64,000 nucleotides of DNA, taken from assembly GCA_977006965.1 (NCBI GenBank), contig OZ345355.1:1612001-1676000 (forward strand). Reading direction: 5' to 3'. Source of the stretch: Phymatolithon calcareum (Eukaryota; Rhodophyta; Florideophyceae; Hapalidiales). A model generated the notes under the pieces. The model made no database searches. It saw nothing but the letters and a program-made list of their open reading frames with translations, and was not told where the DNA came from. Below, in pieces: positions 40,313 to 52,078 of this stretch. The position numbers and the translations under genes are program-made. Within the stretch, counting starts at the first letter, position 1. Each line of letters opens with the position of its first letter.

Positions 40313-41127
40313 CTACTCTTACTGTGTTTCTTATGTCCTTTGGGCTCTAATCCTCATTGCTCTTGTTCTTATTCTCAGCTTTGAAAAGAAAGCAGTCTCT
40401 GTGTAGTAGTTTGCTGTGCCTTGATGAGTTGTCTTCTCTTGCGGATGCATCCATGTATATTCTGCCTGCTCTCTTCATTAAAAGAATATACTGTACATGG
40501 ATGCATGACAAGGGGAATATTTTTCCCCTTGTCGTTGTCCACGTTCTCGATTCGTGGAAGAACCGTAAAATTGGTCAAGTACTGTATTCCATACCCCATT
40601 TGTCGAACCTTTGTATTACCCACTTGTTCTGTTCCTTCTCGCAGGACAATTTCCAGGCACCTTGATCATCATGATGTTTCACCGACGAAGTCTACGCCCC
40701 GAATGGACCTCGGGAGTTTTTATTGCTTCAGCGCTCAACTTAGACCTCCAATGGGGCAACAGGGATTGTCATTTGCCCCTCCTGTAAATTCCATCAAGGT
40801 GAATTTTCATTTGTGACCAACATGTTGTTGCCAGAACAGCATCCAACGAAACAGTCCCGTTATTACTGCATCTGGCTTGTTTCCTTCGAAGCTCTTGGAC
40901 CCAGATGCAGTGCACATATCCGAACGTCCAAGTTCATAGCTCCCGCGAAACGAGTTCCTTTGTCCGGCTGTCATCATGAAGTGTCGTTGTAGAGGATTTG
41001 AAATAGAATTCTCTTCTCATAACCAGCAAGGCGGTACCGCGATGACGTTTCATAATTACGTATTTGTGAGATAAGACATATGCGTTGCTTGATGGGCATC
41101 TTCAACGTCTGGAACGTACAGTACAGT
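40313..41127. other. No supported gene
   Basis: Short overlapping frames only. ATGCATCCATGTATATTCT (40443) and TACATGGATGCATG (40494) form an inverted pair. Nothing else is recognised. Confidence 0.3.
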
Positions 41128-41174
41128 GCTCTTCTCTCTTTGGCTATCATGATGATGGCCAAAGAGAGAAGAGC
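41128..41174. repeat. Hairpin, 17-bp perfect stem
   Basis: GCTCTTCTCTCTTTGGC (41128-41144) pairs with 41158-41174 around a 13-nt loop. Confidence 0.9.
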
Positions 41175-41277
41175 AATCATGATGAGTAATAATTAATCAC
41201 AATTATGTATTGATGGACAATCAGATTGAGTTGATGGGCTGATTAACTAAACAGGTACCACTATATCCACGGCACCA

Positions 41278-41347
41278 GGGGAGCACGGCACCATTTTGGC
41301 CCAAATCAACTAAATATCTATCGGGCCAAAATGTTGCCGTGCTCCCC
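41278..41347. repeat. Hairpin, 25-bp stem
   Basis: GGGGAGCACGGCACCATTTT plus GGCCC (41278-41302) pairs with 41323-41347 with one mismatch and a 20-nt loop. Confidence 0.9.
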
Positions 41348-41789
41348 TAGTGGGGAATATCCGTAAATCGATAACGTAGATCGTAGCATGCCCATGTGTC
41401 TCTACTGTATGCCATTCATATACAGTACAGTATGTTCAGGTATTCCACATACCTTGCTGCCAAGCTCCCCACTCAAGTTTTCCGAATTGCACAGGCCGCG
41501 GAGAAAGAGCAAAATGGGGGACTTTTCGGTTGAGGTTAATGCAGTGGTGAGAACGTATTCAAGAAAAGAATTTTCGGCAATTTACTGTGTCGGATGAAGA
41601 CATCTTCCAATCGGAATTCTGGAGATTGCCATCACTTGCGAAACGGGTGTGATATCTCGTGAAAATTGCCCCGCTCTCTCAGCCGCACAATAGTGTAAAG
41701 TTTTATTCCAACTCTCCTATGTGTGCATTTTTGCGCATGCGAGGTATCGAGAGCAGTAGAAAAGCGGCTGCATTTCTAATGATTTACAG

Positions 41790-42160
41790 CAGGGGAATGT
41801 TAAGGGGGGGAGAAACGCAGACCCTGTGTCATACCGCTTTTCCAAGATTATCATATATCGAGCCCGTTTGAAAAAGAAACATTAGGGCGAAGATCGCATC
41901 ATAGAAATACCAGAGAAATAAAAGGAAATCATGGGAACATTAGGAGTTCCTAATGTAGCGGCAGCTCTCGTTGCTCGACTCGTTTCTTGGTAAGAAATAA
42001 CTAGAATTAAGGTTGGCGTCAAAGCTTTGGCGACAATTTTTGATACAGCGTTATCCTCATAAATCGCTATGCACAACGCGCGCCTCGTTTTTATTAGAAT
42101 GTATGTTACTAAGTGATATGACACCGGGTCTGCGTTTCTCCCCCCCTTAACATTCCCCTG
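41790..42160. mobile_element. MITE 2 (371 bp, 7-bp duplication TTTACAG)
   Basis: The inverted ends CAGGGGAATGTTAAGGGGGG continue for about 43 bp with one mismatch. TTTACAG flanks at 41783-41789 and 42161-42167. Relative to MITE 1 the interior is inverted: the minus strand would encode ATLGTPNVPM where MITE 1 plus strand has ATLATPNVPG. Confidence 0.85.
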
Positions 42161-42354
42161 TTTACAGTATGAGGAAGATTAAGAATATGGATCGCGCTGC
42201 TTCAAGCTATGATACTCTGGAGGCGACGTCTATGATGCTCGTGGACAAGGAAAAGAACTAAAACTCTTCTCTTCCCAGGAGACGCGCTCGTAAATTCTAA
42301 ATGTCTTCTTCTTGTTCTCTTCACAGGAGCTGATTATTACTTAGAGAAAGGTTT

Positions 42355-42465
42355 TTGTACCCCACGAGATGGTGTCTCACCCACAACTAGCAAACGCCAG
42401 ACCGCACCTATGGGCAAAGTCAGCCCATGCGTCTGTAGATGCGTTGGTAACTTTTAAATAAGTTT
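42355..42465 (+). mobile_element. LINE group beta end
   Basis: ACCCCACGAGATGGTGTCTC, CCATGCGTCTGTAGATGCG and TTGGTAACTTTTAAATAAG align with the UTR of the copy at 60280-60460. The TTC tail is lost. Confidence 0.6.
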
Positions 42466-44481
42466 TCGCTACTGGCAGAGAGCAAGATTACAATCCAGTG
42501 CAATTCAGTATAGATAGCTATTATACTATACTGCACGGTTGCACTGGTGAGGATGATGTCTGATTGCTGTGCAAATACAGTATACCAATTGTAAACGTTT
42601 TTGCAGCTACTGCGGACTCTGAAGGCTGACGGGCGGGAACAGAAGAGAGGTTGCGACGCAAGCTTCTTTCGTGCAAGGTCGCCAAAACCGACAGTGCGTG
42701 TACACCGAAGGCGCATGAGAAGGCGCGGTCGACATTTTCTGCGCATGCACGCGTGTGCGTGGCGCTTGAGCGTCCGTGGCGTTGAGTCGAATGAACTCTC
42801 AGTTGACATGATTGAGTCTGGCGTGCGATAATAGGTGGACATGCAAAGGGCGTGAGTTTGTTGCCTTTGCTGGCCTGTAGGGTACTCTAGGTCCCCCCTA
42901 AATTGAGCATGGGGACGTGCAAAGGTAGAGGGCATCCGTTAGCTGATGTCGCTGTGCTGAGCTGATGTAAACGGTTTCGGGGCTGATTGCTCCTGTTTTT
43001 CGGTGTTCATCCGGTGTCTGATTCGGTTCGGGACAAGGTATTGTTCAGACGGAGCTGATTCAACAGTACGGTAGTTGCATTCCCTGCAGGGGCATATCAA
43101 TGTCATTTTCTGTGCGCTGGTAGGCAAAAATCAGACTGCGTCGGTCGATGCTACAGTGCCTGGATTTGGCTTTATGCCCCCCCTGGCGTGGTGGAAGAGG
43201 AGCAAGGCTGCAGGAAGATATTCTGCTCAAGATTCGGGTTGCAAAAATAATCTCCTACAATAATATTTGTTTTGCACCGCATGTCAACCCTATTTCTGAG
43301 TTCTGCAAGATTGCAGCGTTAGCACAGCGACCGATCAGTTTGTCTAATGTGAAACTTCCTAGCTCTCCGTTAACTGAAACTGGTTCCAAGGGAGCATCCC
43401 AACAAATCCAGAGCATCCCACCTGCCCGTCTGGAGGCCTTTGCTTTAGGTGCTGAGCACTTTCTTCTCTCCGCACTAAGCATTGATAACGGTTTGCCACA
43501 TTGAACTCTTTGCTGACTCTTGAGCTCTCCGTTTTCAGCAAAACACTGTACAAGTAACGGGATGTACTAATTCCTGTTGTGCAGCGGCTGTAGGCTTTGA
43601 GGGCTTACATCGACCTCCATGATTTGTTCCCAACTCGCTTGAGTCGCAAAGGGAGCCCGAATTCTGCCACAGGGGAGGGGAGCCTTGTTGAGCTGCGTGC
43701 CCCGTTACTAATTCACACTGTGCCGTGTCTCTTCTTGGACATTCCCGCTTGGATTCCGTCGCCTATCATATGGGGTCGACTCGCCCAGTACCGTTCTGCA
43801 TGTTACAGTTACACGTCGTGTGTCGGTTTTCCGACGAACTACGTACTGTACAGTATATTGTGCTCTCGACTCGGCACGGACGAATCAGAACGTGGCATCT
43901 CGGGTTTGAAAACTGCTTTCTCTTTTGCGAGGAATCATTCCCCTCTTTGTTGGACAATATCAAAATTTAATTGCGATATCTGCAAGCCCGAGGGTTCGTC
44001 CACCGTAAGCCTAATGAATCATTCATGATGATGTTATTCTCTGACAGTCAACAGAGCACGCTCGCCAGAGGCTACGTCATTGTGGTTAGAAGATAACAGA
44101 ACTGCACAGCATTTCTTGACTGCATTATTGAGTTACTGTACAACGATCATCTAGTGAGCGGGAAGCAATTGGAAGCAGTCGACAAGAACGAATCGCAACC
44201 CATTCCCTGTTTCTAAAGTAACATATTTCTGCAACCAGCGCGCTTTTTTTAAAACGTTCTTGATTTAAAACCAACAATGCGAAATCTCCGCCGCTGTCCA
44301 GAGGTAAATCATGGTTCCGGTCTGTAGTACCGAACCCCTACATATGCCCACTTGACTTGTCTCCACGAACGCCCCTCGCCCATTGCCCTGTCTATCGCAA
44401 AGTCCTTCTGCCTGCAACCCTCATCTTTCTCCAGTGGAAGTCGCCATCAAGCTACTGATCGTGCGAGAGCGTCATCCAACC
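42466..44481. other. No supported gene; upstream region of the 680-aa gene
   Basis: Plus-strand frames at 43148-43504 and 43597-44028 are open but show no domain, and minus frames overlap them. The last few hundred bases probably include the promoter and leader of the gene starting at 44482. ACCGAACCCC next to GGTTCCGGT (44312-44335) could form a small hairpin. Confidence 0.3.
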
Positions 44482-46524
44482 ATGGACAAGCTACAAAACC
44501 CCACCCTTGTCAAGTATGTTGTAAAGTTGATGAACCTGATCCTGTTTCTTCGACGCCCGCGCCAATTTACGAACTATCGCTGGGGAGATATCCTGGCCGA
44601 CTCCGCATGGAATGCCTTCGACTTTGCTCGCAACCAGTTCTATCGCGTGTACTTGCGCGTCTCTAACAAGTATCGGTACCACCCGCAGCAGATGAAGCAC
44701 AGTGCCCAGCGCAACATCGACCCGTCCGAACCGCTGGCGAAGCGAATGGCTGCAAACGGCACTGGAGAATACTACAATGCCCTCCCATCCACGCGCAACG
44801 CGCTTAAGGTCAACCATCGTGCGGATCTCTCTACTCACAAGCATTCCGAATCGCTGCGGGGTATGGTTGACAGCGTGAAGAAGCTCGCTGATGCCACCAT
44901 CCCCGAATTCGCTCAGCTCGCAGCGGAACAAGTGCTCAATGGCCTCACCCGGGAAGTTATCGTGGACGACAGGGAAGACTGGCAACAACTGCGCTTGCAG
45001 CTTCGTGACATGAACCCTGCTGTGAAGCTGAACCCCGACTCTATAACTCATGACGTCTTTCCTTTCGCCGTTTCGTACAAGGCTAAGGAAGAAACTTACA
45101 TATCAAATATCACACTCCGCCGTCGAGATGAGGAAGCTGACGAAGACGTCGATGAAAAGGTAGAGATGACCGAGAAGATGATCCGAACGAGCGACTTCTT
45201 GAACGATCGGCGTTGGGAGCAGATACAGCGTGCTGTGCAGCAGTACGCTAGAGCGAAGGGCTACCAAAGAGTATGTTTGTGGGTGGATCGTCTCATCAAC
45301 CTTGAAAAGTCGGACAAATACGCAAAGCTGAATTGGGTTGATTTTGGATTGTACCCGTACATGTTAATGCCCACAGTCCGAGTCTACGAACCCAGCGAAA
45401 TGGAGTTCGGAACTTCTTTTTGGCGCAAGGTGGAAGCGACGCTTGCGGTATCAGGGAAAGGACTTATCTGCGATGACTACATGATTCGCAAGTTTGATAC
45501 CGGCCTCTTCTACGACCAGTCCCTGTACGGGAGGCTCATCAACGGCATCATCGTACTCGGCGGAAAGACCGCGTACGTTCGTTCCACAATTCTGGCTTTT
45601 GCGACTATGATCATAACGGACGGGATTGCGATTTACAAGATGAACGAGCACCCTAATACTCGTTCCTCCATTGTGCAATGGAAGTCATGGGCAATTCGTT
45701 GCATCACTGAAGATGCATTTTCGCACGCACCGGCCGTGCCAATCTGCAATGCTCCGGTCACGTTAGATTTGAACGGCTTCAAGTTGCTTTCGTCGTTTGA
45801 ATACGATCTTTGCCACTCCAAGGAATTGACAGGCGGCAGTTACCTCGACATGACGATTCAGCGATCGATTTGTTGGGGCAAAGCGTCTGCATGGAATGGT
45901 ATATCGGAATGGATTGGGATGATGGGAAATGCTTTTGCTATGGACAAGAATGACCAAAATGCAGTCATGTCCTACCTGAACACTAACACTGCGATTGCTA
46001 TGTACGCGGCGCCGTCGGGACACACTGCGGCAATTCTATCTCTAAAGAACAAGGAGGGGGAGATATTGAAGTCGCTAGTGGTGGACACCGCGAGGTTTTC
46101 GACGTCGACATATGGATACGTGACCGCAGTAGCAGATGCGACGGGGCACGGCGGTAAGCGTCTCATGCCGTGGTATCTGAAACTTGAGCCCAATCCAGAC
46201 GGTGATCAGAACGTTACGATCGAAGAAGGTCAGGTTCAGTACAATTACAGGCCCATGAAAGCAGTGCTGGCGATGCCCCAGTGGCTCTTTGTTGCCTTGA
46301 TTATTATTTTGAATATTGCGTTGGTGGCGGCAACGTTTGGAATTTGGCTTTTGATTCTAATCCCGATCTTATTGTGGAAGATGTCATGGCCATGGGCAGA
46401 CTATGTCGACGTGGGCGAGGCATTGTTCGACAACCTACTGTTGCATTCTTTGTTTGGCTCCGGCATTAAGCAGATCTTTCGCGAAGTGCATTCAAGTGAT
46501 TATCGGAGCATACAGTGGAACTGA
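44482..46524 (+). CDS. Predicted C-terminally membrane-anchored protein, 680 aa, family unknown
   Basis: I chose the ATG at 44482 (CCAACCATGG, a good eukaryotic initiation context); the frame is open upstream to 44383 without another ATG. The stop is TGA at 46522-46524. The bulk is soluble-looking with no repeat. An acidic patch (RRRDEEADEDVDEKVEMTEK) lies near residue 213, and conserved-looking aromatic blocks such as LFYDQSLYGRLINGI are present. Residues about 598-637 (MPQWLFVALIIILN, GIWLLILIPILL) form one long or two close transmembrane helices, leaving about 40 residues after them. There is no N-terminal signal peptide, so insertion would be tail-anchored or via the hydrophobic hairpin. 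No stops or frameshifts occur, and it is the longest clean host-type frame of the window, apparently one exon. I recognise no family. Confidence 0.8.
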   Translation: MDKLQNPTLVKYVVKLMNLILFLRRPRQFTNYRWGDILADSAWNAFDFARNQFYRVYLRVSNKYRYHPQQMKHSAQRNIDPSEPLAKRMAANGTGEYYNALPSTRNALKVNHRADLSTHKHSESLRGMVDSVKKLADATIPEFAQLAAEQVLNGLTREVIVDDREDWQQLRLQLRDMNPAVKLNPDSITHDVFPFAVSYKAKEETYISNITLRRRDEEADEDVDEKVEMTEKMIRTSDFLNDRRWEQIQRAVQQYARAKGYQRVCLWVDRLINLEKSDKYAKLNWVDFGLYPYMLMPTVRVYEPSEMEFGTSFWRKVEATLAVSGKGLICDDYMIRKFDTGLFYDQSLYGRLINGIIVLGGKTAYVRSTILAFATMIITDGIAIYKMNEHPNTRSSIVQWKSWAIRCITEDAFSHAPAVPICNAPVTLDLNGFKLLSSFEYDLCHSKELTGGSYLDMTIQRSICWGKASAWNGISEWIGMMGNAFAMDKNDQNAVMSYLNTNTAIAMYAAPSGHTAAILSLKNKEGEILKSLVVDTARFSTSTYGYVTAVADATGHGGKRLMPWYLKLEPNPDGDQNVTIEEGQVQYNYRPMKAVLAMPQWLFVALIIILNIALVAATFGIWLLILIPILLWKMSWPWADYVDVGEALFDNLLLHSLFGSGIKQIFREVHSSDYRSIQWN

Positions 46525-46599
46525 TCGTCTACATAAATGTAGTAGTTTCGTCTTCGTGCTTAAGTTAAGCGCCTATATATGTCTGCGTGTAGAGCTTCC

Positions 46600-46870
46600 G
46601 TAAAAGCGAGAAAATGAGCAACTGCTGTACGAAAACTACGTTTCATCGAAAATTGTCTCATGCCACGTCTTACTGTCGTTAGGGGCAGCAAAACCTTCAT
46701 TGAGAGTATGCAGAATGACGAAGCCATGAGCTGAGAGAAGAAGCGAAGCTTCGAAAACTTTACAAGAGTTGCGAACAACAATCGAGCGCACGGTAAGTGC
46801 TCCCATAGAATACCAAGCATATGAGAAGAGCCCCCCTATTGTGGATATCATCTGAGCGTCTCAGATTTGA
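46600..46870 (+). mobile_element. Strongly decayed LINE group alpha-2 end
   Basis: GAGAGTATGCAGAATGACGA, AGAAGAAGCGAAGCTTCGAA, TTGCGAACAACAATCGAGCG and AGAATACCAAGCATATGAGA follow the same order as coding end and UTR of 19467-19952. The tail is absent. Confidence 0.5.
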
Positions 46871-47792
46871 AGTCAAGGAACACCACTCTCGAGAAGACAA
46901 GAAACAAATGTGCCGCAAGCGACTCTGTTTGGCAGAGACTCGAGAGTTCTCATGACGATGATGATTGCTCTATTCACCAAAGATGCTAGAACGTCAAGAA
47001 GGATTCATTTGCTTTGCTAGATGACGGAAATGGCATAAAATCAGCCACCAGTCGCACTCAGGCCGTCGTCGTGGCGATGTTATTTTCCGGTTCCACAGGG
47101 GACGACGGCATGCCTGTTTTCATTTCCACTGAATTTCTCCATGTGCTTCTGACTCCACTTGTTCTTGAAAGAAACCGGAGAGACACGATCAGTATTTCAT
47201 GAACAACACAACAGAAGCAACAGCTGCTCCAGAGCAGAGTGCGGTTTCCACAACATGCGAACCAGTGCCTCTACGGCGAACAGGAGCACATTTTCCAGCG
47301 CGAAATGGGCCAGTGTTCCACACTGCGCACGTCGTGGTATGCGCGCCTCCCACAGATCTTGGGCGAGAAAGCAGTTCGAAACCTTCGGATAGGCGGGTGT
47401 TGCACAGGCGTCGGGAAGCGGTTGCGATGCGCATAAAGCGGGTGAAGTGACAGGAATAGACGTCGGGAAGATATCCGACCGGTCATGGAAGATTGGGAGT
47501 GTAGGAAAGATGTGACGTTGTGCACGCCGAGTACTGCAGTGCGCTCAGTCAAAAATATCTAAAATCTAGCAAATCTCCTATCAAAAATTCACTTGTTTTG
47601 AAACTGAAATTTGAAAATAACATTTTCGCGTTAGAGATTCCCTTTGAAAATATTTTGACTTTTGATCTAAAATATGACTTTCGTGATAGACGTTTTCTAA
47701 AGAGTGTTTATTGAAACAGAAAGATCTGTCACGTCGGAATTCAATTTTGACTGAAGGGAGAAAATAAAATGCTTTTATTACGGTGCAGGTGA
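46871..47792. other. No supported gene
   Basis: Several overlapping frames at 47159-47552 on both strands share GC-rich third positions, but none has a motif. The part from 47560 to 47720 is AT-rich. Confidence 0.3.
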
Positions 47793-47957
47793 TACATGCT
47801 TTCGCAATTGGCTATCTCCAACGACGAGTACAAGCATTTCGTGCAATCCCATATGCAATTCTGGGGGCTTCTTTTCCTTTGCAATCCCAGATTGCTATTC
47901 CAAAGGAAATCTCAATACATGAAGCAATCCCCCAAAAATTGCAATTGCGAGCATGTA
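47793..47957. repeat. 165-bp imperfect palindrome (snap-back)
   Basis: The outer ends TACATGCTTTCGCAATTG and its inverted mate TTGCAATTGCGAGCATGTA, and the inner pairs GGGGGCTTC/GAAG..CCCCC and CCTTTG/CAAAGG, fold the whole segment. It may be a MITE or a hairpin RNA source. Confidence 0.6.
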
Positions 47958-50333
47958 CTTGGCAGTGCAATCAAATTGGCTCCGCCCCTGATCTTGAATG
48001 TATGTGGTAGAAGGCAAAGAGTCCTGTAGTTCGATCTCTCTTCGATAGATCCTTTCTTATGTAACATATTCAGGGCTCCGACGGAGAGGGCTTCAGGAAT
48101 TATTCTTGTTCCCACACGGTTATTTGAACTTCGGAGAGTGTATCTCTGGCTACAATGCTGTTGTGGTAGATTTCGTGAGGGATTTCATCAACATCAGGCG
48201 ACTTCTCAGTTTTCATGGCATTGATGGCATCATAAATTTCTGCGCGCTAGAGGTGAGGGGCATCCACTTCGAGGATATAATGGTTCTTTGGCGTCATATT
48301 TCCTGCACTTCCTTTCTATAAAGACAGATCAGGATTTAAGAGCGGAAACTGTGGTAGTGATTAGAATTTCGTTGTGCATTTTGGAGCGTTCAGGACATGA
48401 TCCCGATTTCTGATTCATTAGGTGATTCTAGAGCCTCGACACCTACCTGTGGTCGCCCCTTCTGTCAGAGGTATCCATTTCGTTAACCATTTTGGGAACT
48501 TGGACTCGGTAGTTGTCTCTGCAGGACCTGTATAGGGCCCAGTTAAGGCTTTTTCTGTCGAATTCGCTCAGCATGGGGCCTTCTAGAGCTCATTTTTTAA
48601 CCAGTTCGGTTGTACTAACGCTAGCTAAGAGTTTTACCGTTGCTTTCTGTACTACTGGGAGTAAGTCGAAAGAAGAATGAACAACTATTCGGAGTCTCAT
48701 TCAAACCGGAACATTTCTTTCTTTCTCTGAGAGTTTCTTTAATGTCGAATTGACCGAGGTGTCGAATTTTTGGGCTTGATTCTGATCTGAGCAACGAAAA
48801 GTGCCTTTGTTTCTGTTTTCGAAGTGCCTCTCGACTGCGCTTGAGGATCGCCGAGACTGGTCCGTGATCGTACTTTCCCATACCGAAACGCCATATGCTT
48901 ACACCCCACTTCACGTTGCATTTTTAGATCGCCAATTGCCACTTGCGAGACGTTATGATGTAGTCAATTTGCGCAAGGCGCGAGTCCTGGCATATTGTTC
49001 ATGTATGTGCACGGAGAGCGCCATTTAACCGGTTGAAGTATATTGAGAACTCTCGTAGATCGTACTTGTAAGATAACAACACGACGGTGTTGGTGGCACT
49101 TGGGGTGCTAGTCCCCAAGACACGTCGATAGCGTGGCAGAGCGTTCGGAAAGTGCCCTGGGGATGATTGTTAGCTTCTCCGAGGTCTACATTCGTGTAGC
49201 GACAATGGCTCGGGTAATGTGCCGGAGGCGGCAGTAGTGTGGGACAATAGCACGGATAATGTGCCGAAGCCCATAGGGCGGATGTGAGGATAGTTTGAGA
49301 TAGCACCGGACTCCTCAGAGATCCGGCAATCAACTCTGGGTTTGGATGCAGGCGATGGAGGGCGGATCTGGAGATCGATGCAAAGGAAATACTTGAGAAG
49401 CTCTTGGGGAGCGCTTGGCTATCAAGGAGGAAACTTTTAGTGGGCCCGATCGCCCTTTCGAGACTCTCCCAGTGAAGTCAAGCTTGGTTATTTACTGAAC
49501 CATGCAAAGGTGGAGCCTATATGGCGTGCGATAACCGTCGACGAAAACGTGGAACTACTGTAATGCTATCTTGCTAGCCCTACAGTAAGGAGAGTATGAC
49601 ACCCTTTGCAATAAACATCCTACCTTACTATGCCTCTCGGGGTTATGTCCACGTTTGTTCCGTGTCGCTCTAGACACAAAGGCCAATACACCACAGTACT
49701 TTTGCAATAAGCGATGAAGTGTTTTTCCGCCTTTGTCCGATTTGATGTGCATCCACGAGCGTCCAACCAGTGAGACTCTATCAGCATTCCTTTTCAGTCT
49801 GCTGTTAAAGTTTCGAAGCAGTATCACACAATCGCCTTGTGGTACTTGCTAGTACAAGCAACTCGTAGAGGTCCTTGTACGTGCCCTTTTTGAGCCGGCT
49901 TCTTTCCTCCTTGATGAGGGATATAAACGCAAATTACAAACAAATTGCACCACTTGCCCCTGATTCGGCAAAAACGCAATCCTGCTGCCGTGATTTCCAG
50001 GTAGGAAACGGCTGCCTTGAAGCGCTTTGACAACATGATCGTGGTGCTGGAGAGTCCGTCTCCGTCGGTTGGCGCTTCCGAGTAAAGCTGCTTTCGGTCA
50101 CTTCTACACTTGTGCGTTTCTGTGATTCCAATGATATCGTTGCCTAATTTTTCCAAGAGTGTCACCGCTGAGCGTAGAGTTCCACGTTCCGATTTTGAGT
50201 GATTCGCTTGAGAGCGCTTCTCGGTGTCTTCTCCGCCTGCAGCTCTCCTTAGTGGAGAGACCGTCCGCAGCGACCTGTCTAATGGCTCGTATTCACCTCG
50301 GATATAGTTTGGCCAAGGACTTTTCTTGACCAA
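47912..50333 (-). pseudogene. Old LINE with endonuclease, linker and RT start
   Basis: From high to low: 50333-49824 holds an APE-type endonuclease (GTLRSAVTLLEKLGNDIIGI, TETHKCRSD, then LEITAAGLRFCRIRGKWCNL and VYIPHQGGK), continued in a shifted frame at 49827-49555 (LLRNFNSRLKRNADR, where GDFN is expected). Frames at 48942-48621 look like the linker. 48115-47912 gives ALNMLHKKGSIEERSNYRTL, the first RT block. The LINE endonuclease nicks the target DNA; here the GDFN Asp is altered and several frameshifts exist, so it is dead. It is the only endonuclease in the window. The right part overlaps the palindrome at 47793-47957. Confidence 0.6.
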
Positions 50334-50424
50334 TAAGTGAGCTTATCTCTCGGGACGGTGTCATATTCTGCCTTGAAATCAAGGATCGCTACATCGTTGT
50401 TACAAGAGAAGGGCGAGCTCTGGA

Positions 50425-51138
50425 TCTTTCTTTCTTTCTTTTATTGCAGAATACGCTAACTTCACTTAAGTGCCTGGGTATTTTTCTAAAAAGCCCCTCA
50501 TTGTTCACGAATTTGAATACTTCCAGCGGTTTTTCATTACATATATCCTCTACCGCTTCGGTGCCAACTCTACCAATAACTTGGCGTGTTGATACAGTCC
50601 GTCCACTACAGCGTAGGAGTAGATGCTCAACGGTCTCCTTGGTTCCCACTGAGCAGGCCTTGCGTATAGGGTCGTAATCAACTGAACCATCTTGACATTC
50701 TGCGGCAAGCTGATTAAGGGTACTTTCAGCGCTCCTGTGGATTTGTGTTTCCGGAATTCCAATCGGGAGGCGGGAATATATGTTGATTATTTTAAAAGCT
50801 CCCAAGGCCTCAATTTGAGTAACAGGGCAGCTTCTCGCTGTTTTCCATATTCATCTCTCTCTACTATCCTTCTAATATCTCCTTATTCCGAATTTCTCTC
50901 CCTGTGAGGGACAGAGTAAGTCTTTTGCATTCATATTCCGTTTCTTGGTCCAATCGGGAGGCATGAAACTTGAAATTCGTCGTATCAGCTTGTCCAGTTT
51001 CATTTCCAAGGTTTTTTCGGTTATGCTTAAGGTTGTAAATTGGTCGATATCTTTCCGGTTTGCTAATGTCTCCGGACTTATAGATTGGGACTTATTTAGT
51101 CCTTCTCTACTACATTGGGGTCTTTCGAAGTCGATCAC
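50425..51138 (-). pseudogene. LINE fragments: RT block 1-2 and Cys-His C-terminus
   Basis: 51138-50950 reads RKDIDQFTTLSITEKTLEMK and LDKLIRRISSF. After the gamma insert, in another frame, comes EFRKHKSTGAL (RT block 2, normally GFR..ST..AL). Then 50700-50520 gives DPIRKACSVGTKETVEHLLL with RCSGR, close to the Cys-His cluster of the RNase H LINE at 23331-23567. The tail is GTATTCTGCAATAAAAGAAA with GAAA repeats. The catalytic RT and RNase H parts are deleted between them. Confidence 0.55.
50771..50949 (-). mobile_element. 179-bp LINE group gamma end, 14-bp duplication
   Basis: TCCAATCGGGAGGC (plus strand) stands at 50757-50770 and 50950-50963. The insert encodes YECKRLTLSLTGREIRNKE and has the UTR GAAGCTGCCCTGTTACTCAA and tail GGGAGCTTTTAAAATAATC. 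Confidence 0.8.
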
Positions 51139-52064
51139 AGGCTTCCAATATCGTAAACAAAAATCTAGTATTCAACTTCGCAGTATTCTAGGTCCAGTCC
51201 TAAGACGTTTCCATTTGGGCTTGATGAGATTGCCGATAAATTGTCGCGGTGGAAACTTCAATGTGCGCTGAACCCTCTCGTGCCGCGTCTCCAGAATTTT
51301 TTCCAGAGCATTCTGTCTCTTCGCACTATTAAATTGTCCTTGAATTGGACAGTCAGGTCAGGGCTGGATAATCCGGAGATTATGGTGATTCAGTCCTTTG
51401 TAGCAATGACCTCCCGATACCGAAGTTGCCAAGCTTTCTCGAATGAGCGAGATGACTTATTCGCGCACCAGCCTGGTATTAATCAAAGTCAAGCTTTCCG
51501 CTTGGCGAGATGACTTGATGAAGTCAGCAATTGTCGTCCTTTGATTCACAGCCCTAAGGTAGGATCAAAAGAGGATAATAGGTTCCACGATTGTAGTGTC
51601 TGAATGGTCTATGAATCAGTAGCTGCTTCCACGACGAGTGATACGCGCTGTCTCCAGCGATCGGTTTCTGCCGCACTAGCTTGCGCTAGAATTTGACGTG
51701 TGGTTATTCCTTCTTGTTCTTGATGCTTGGGTTCCTTCTCAGTCAGGAACTCCCAGCAGGATTTTATATCTTTTCTGTTCCGCTGATTTCGTCACCCAAA
51801 CTGGGTAAACAATTGTGTTCCTAGTAAACACGAAAGAGAACTATCACGAAATGAGTCCAATGAATACTACTGCAAAAAACGCAATAAATGTTGCCTGTCT
51901 CGAACAGAGGATGACTGCCGTTGTAGTCCACGTAGAATATCATGAACTTGGATTAAACCCCACCTAATTGCTCGACACATTCATTGGCCTTGCGAGCAAG
52001 AAACAGCGAATGCCCAAGCTTCCGTAACTCATTGAGTTTACTGAAAGGTACCAGGAAAGTCGAT
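51139..52064. other. No supported gene
   Basis: Frames at 50945-51271 and 51241-51513 (plus) are open but seem to be the reverse of LINE sequence or random. Nothing else is recognised. Confidence 0.3.
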
Positions 52065-52078
52065 GCCTGTCAAACGGT

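Noticed and set aside
42420-42935. 171-codon minus-strand ORF
   Set aside because: It runs over the tail of a plus-strand LINE end and has no motif.
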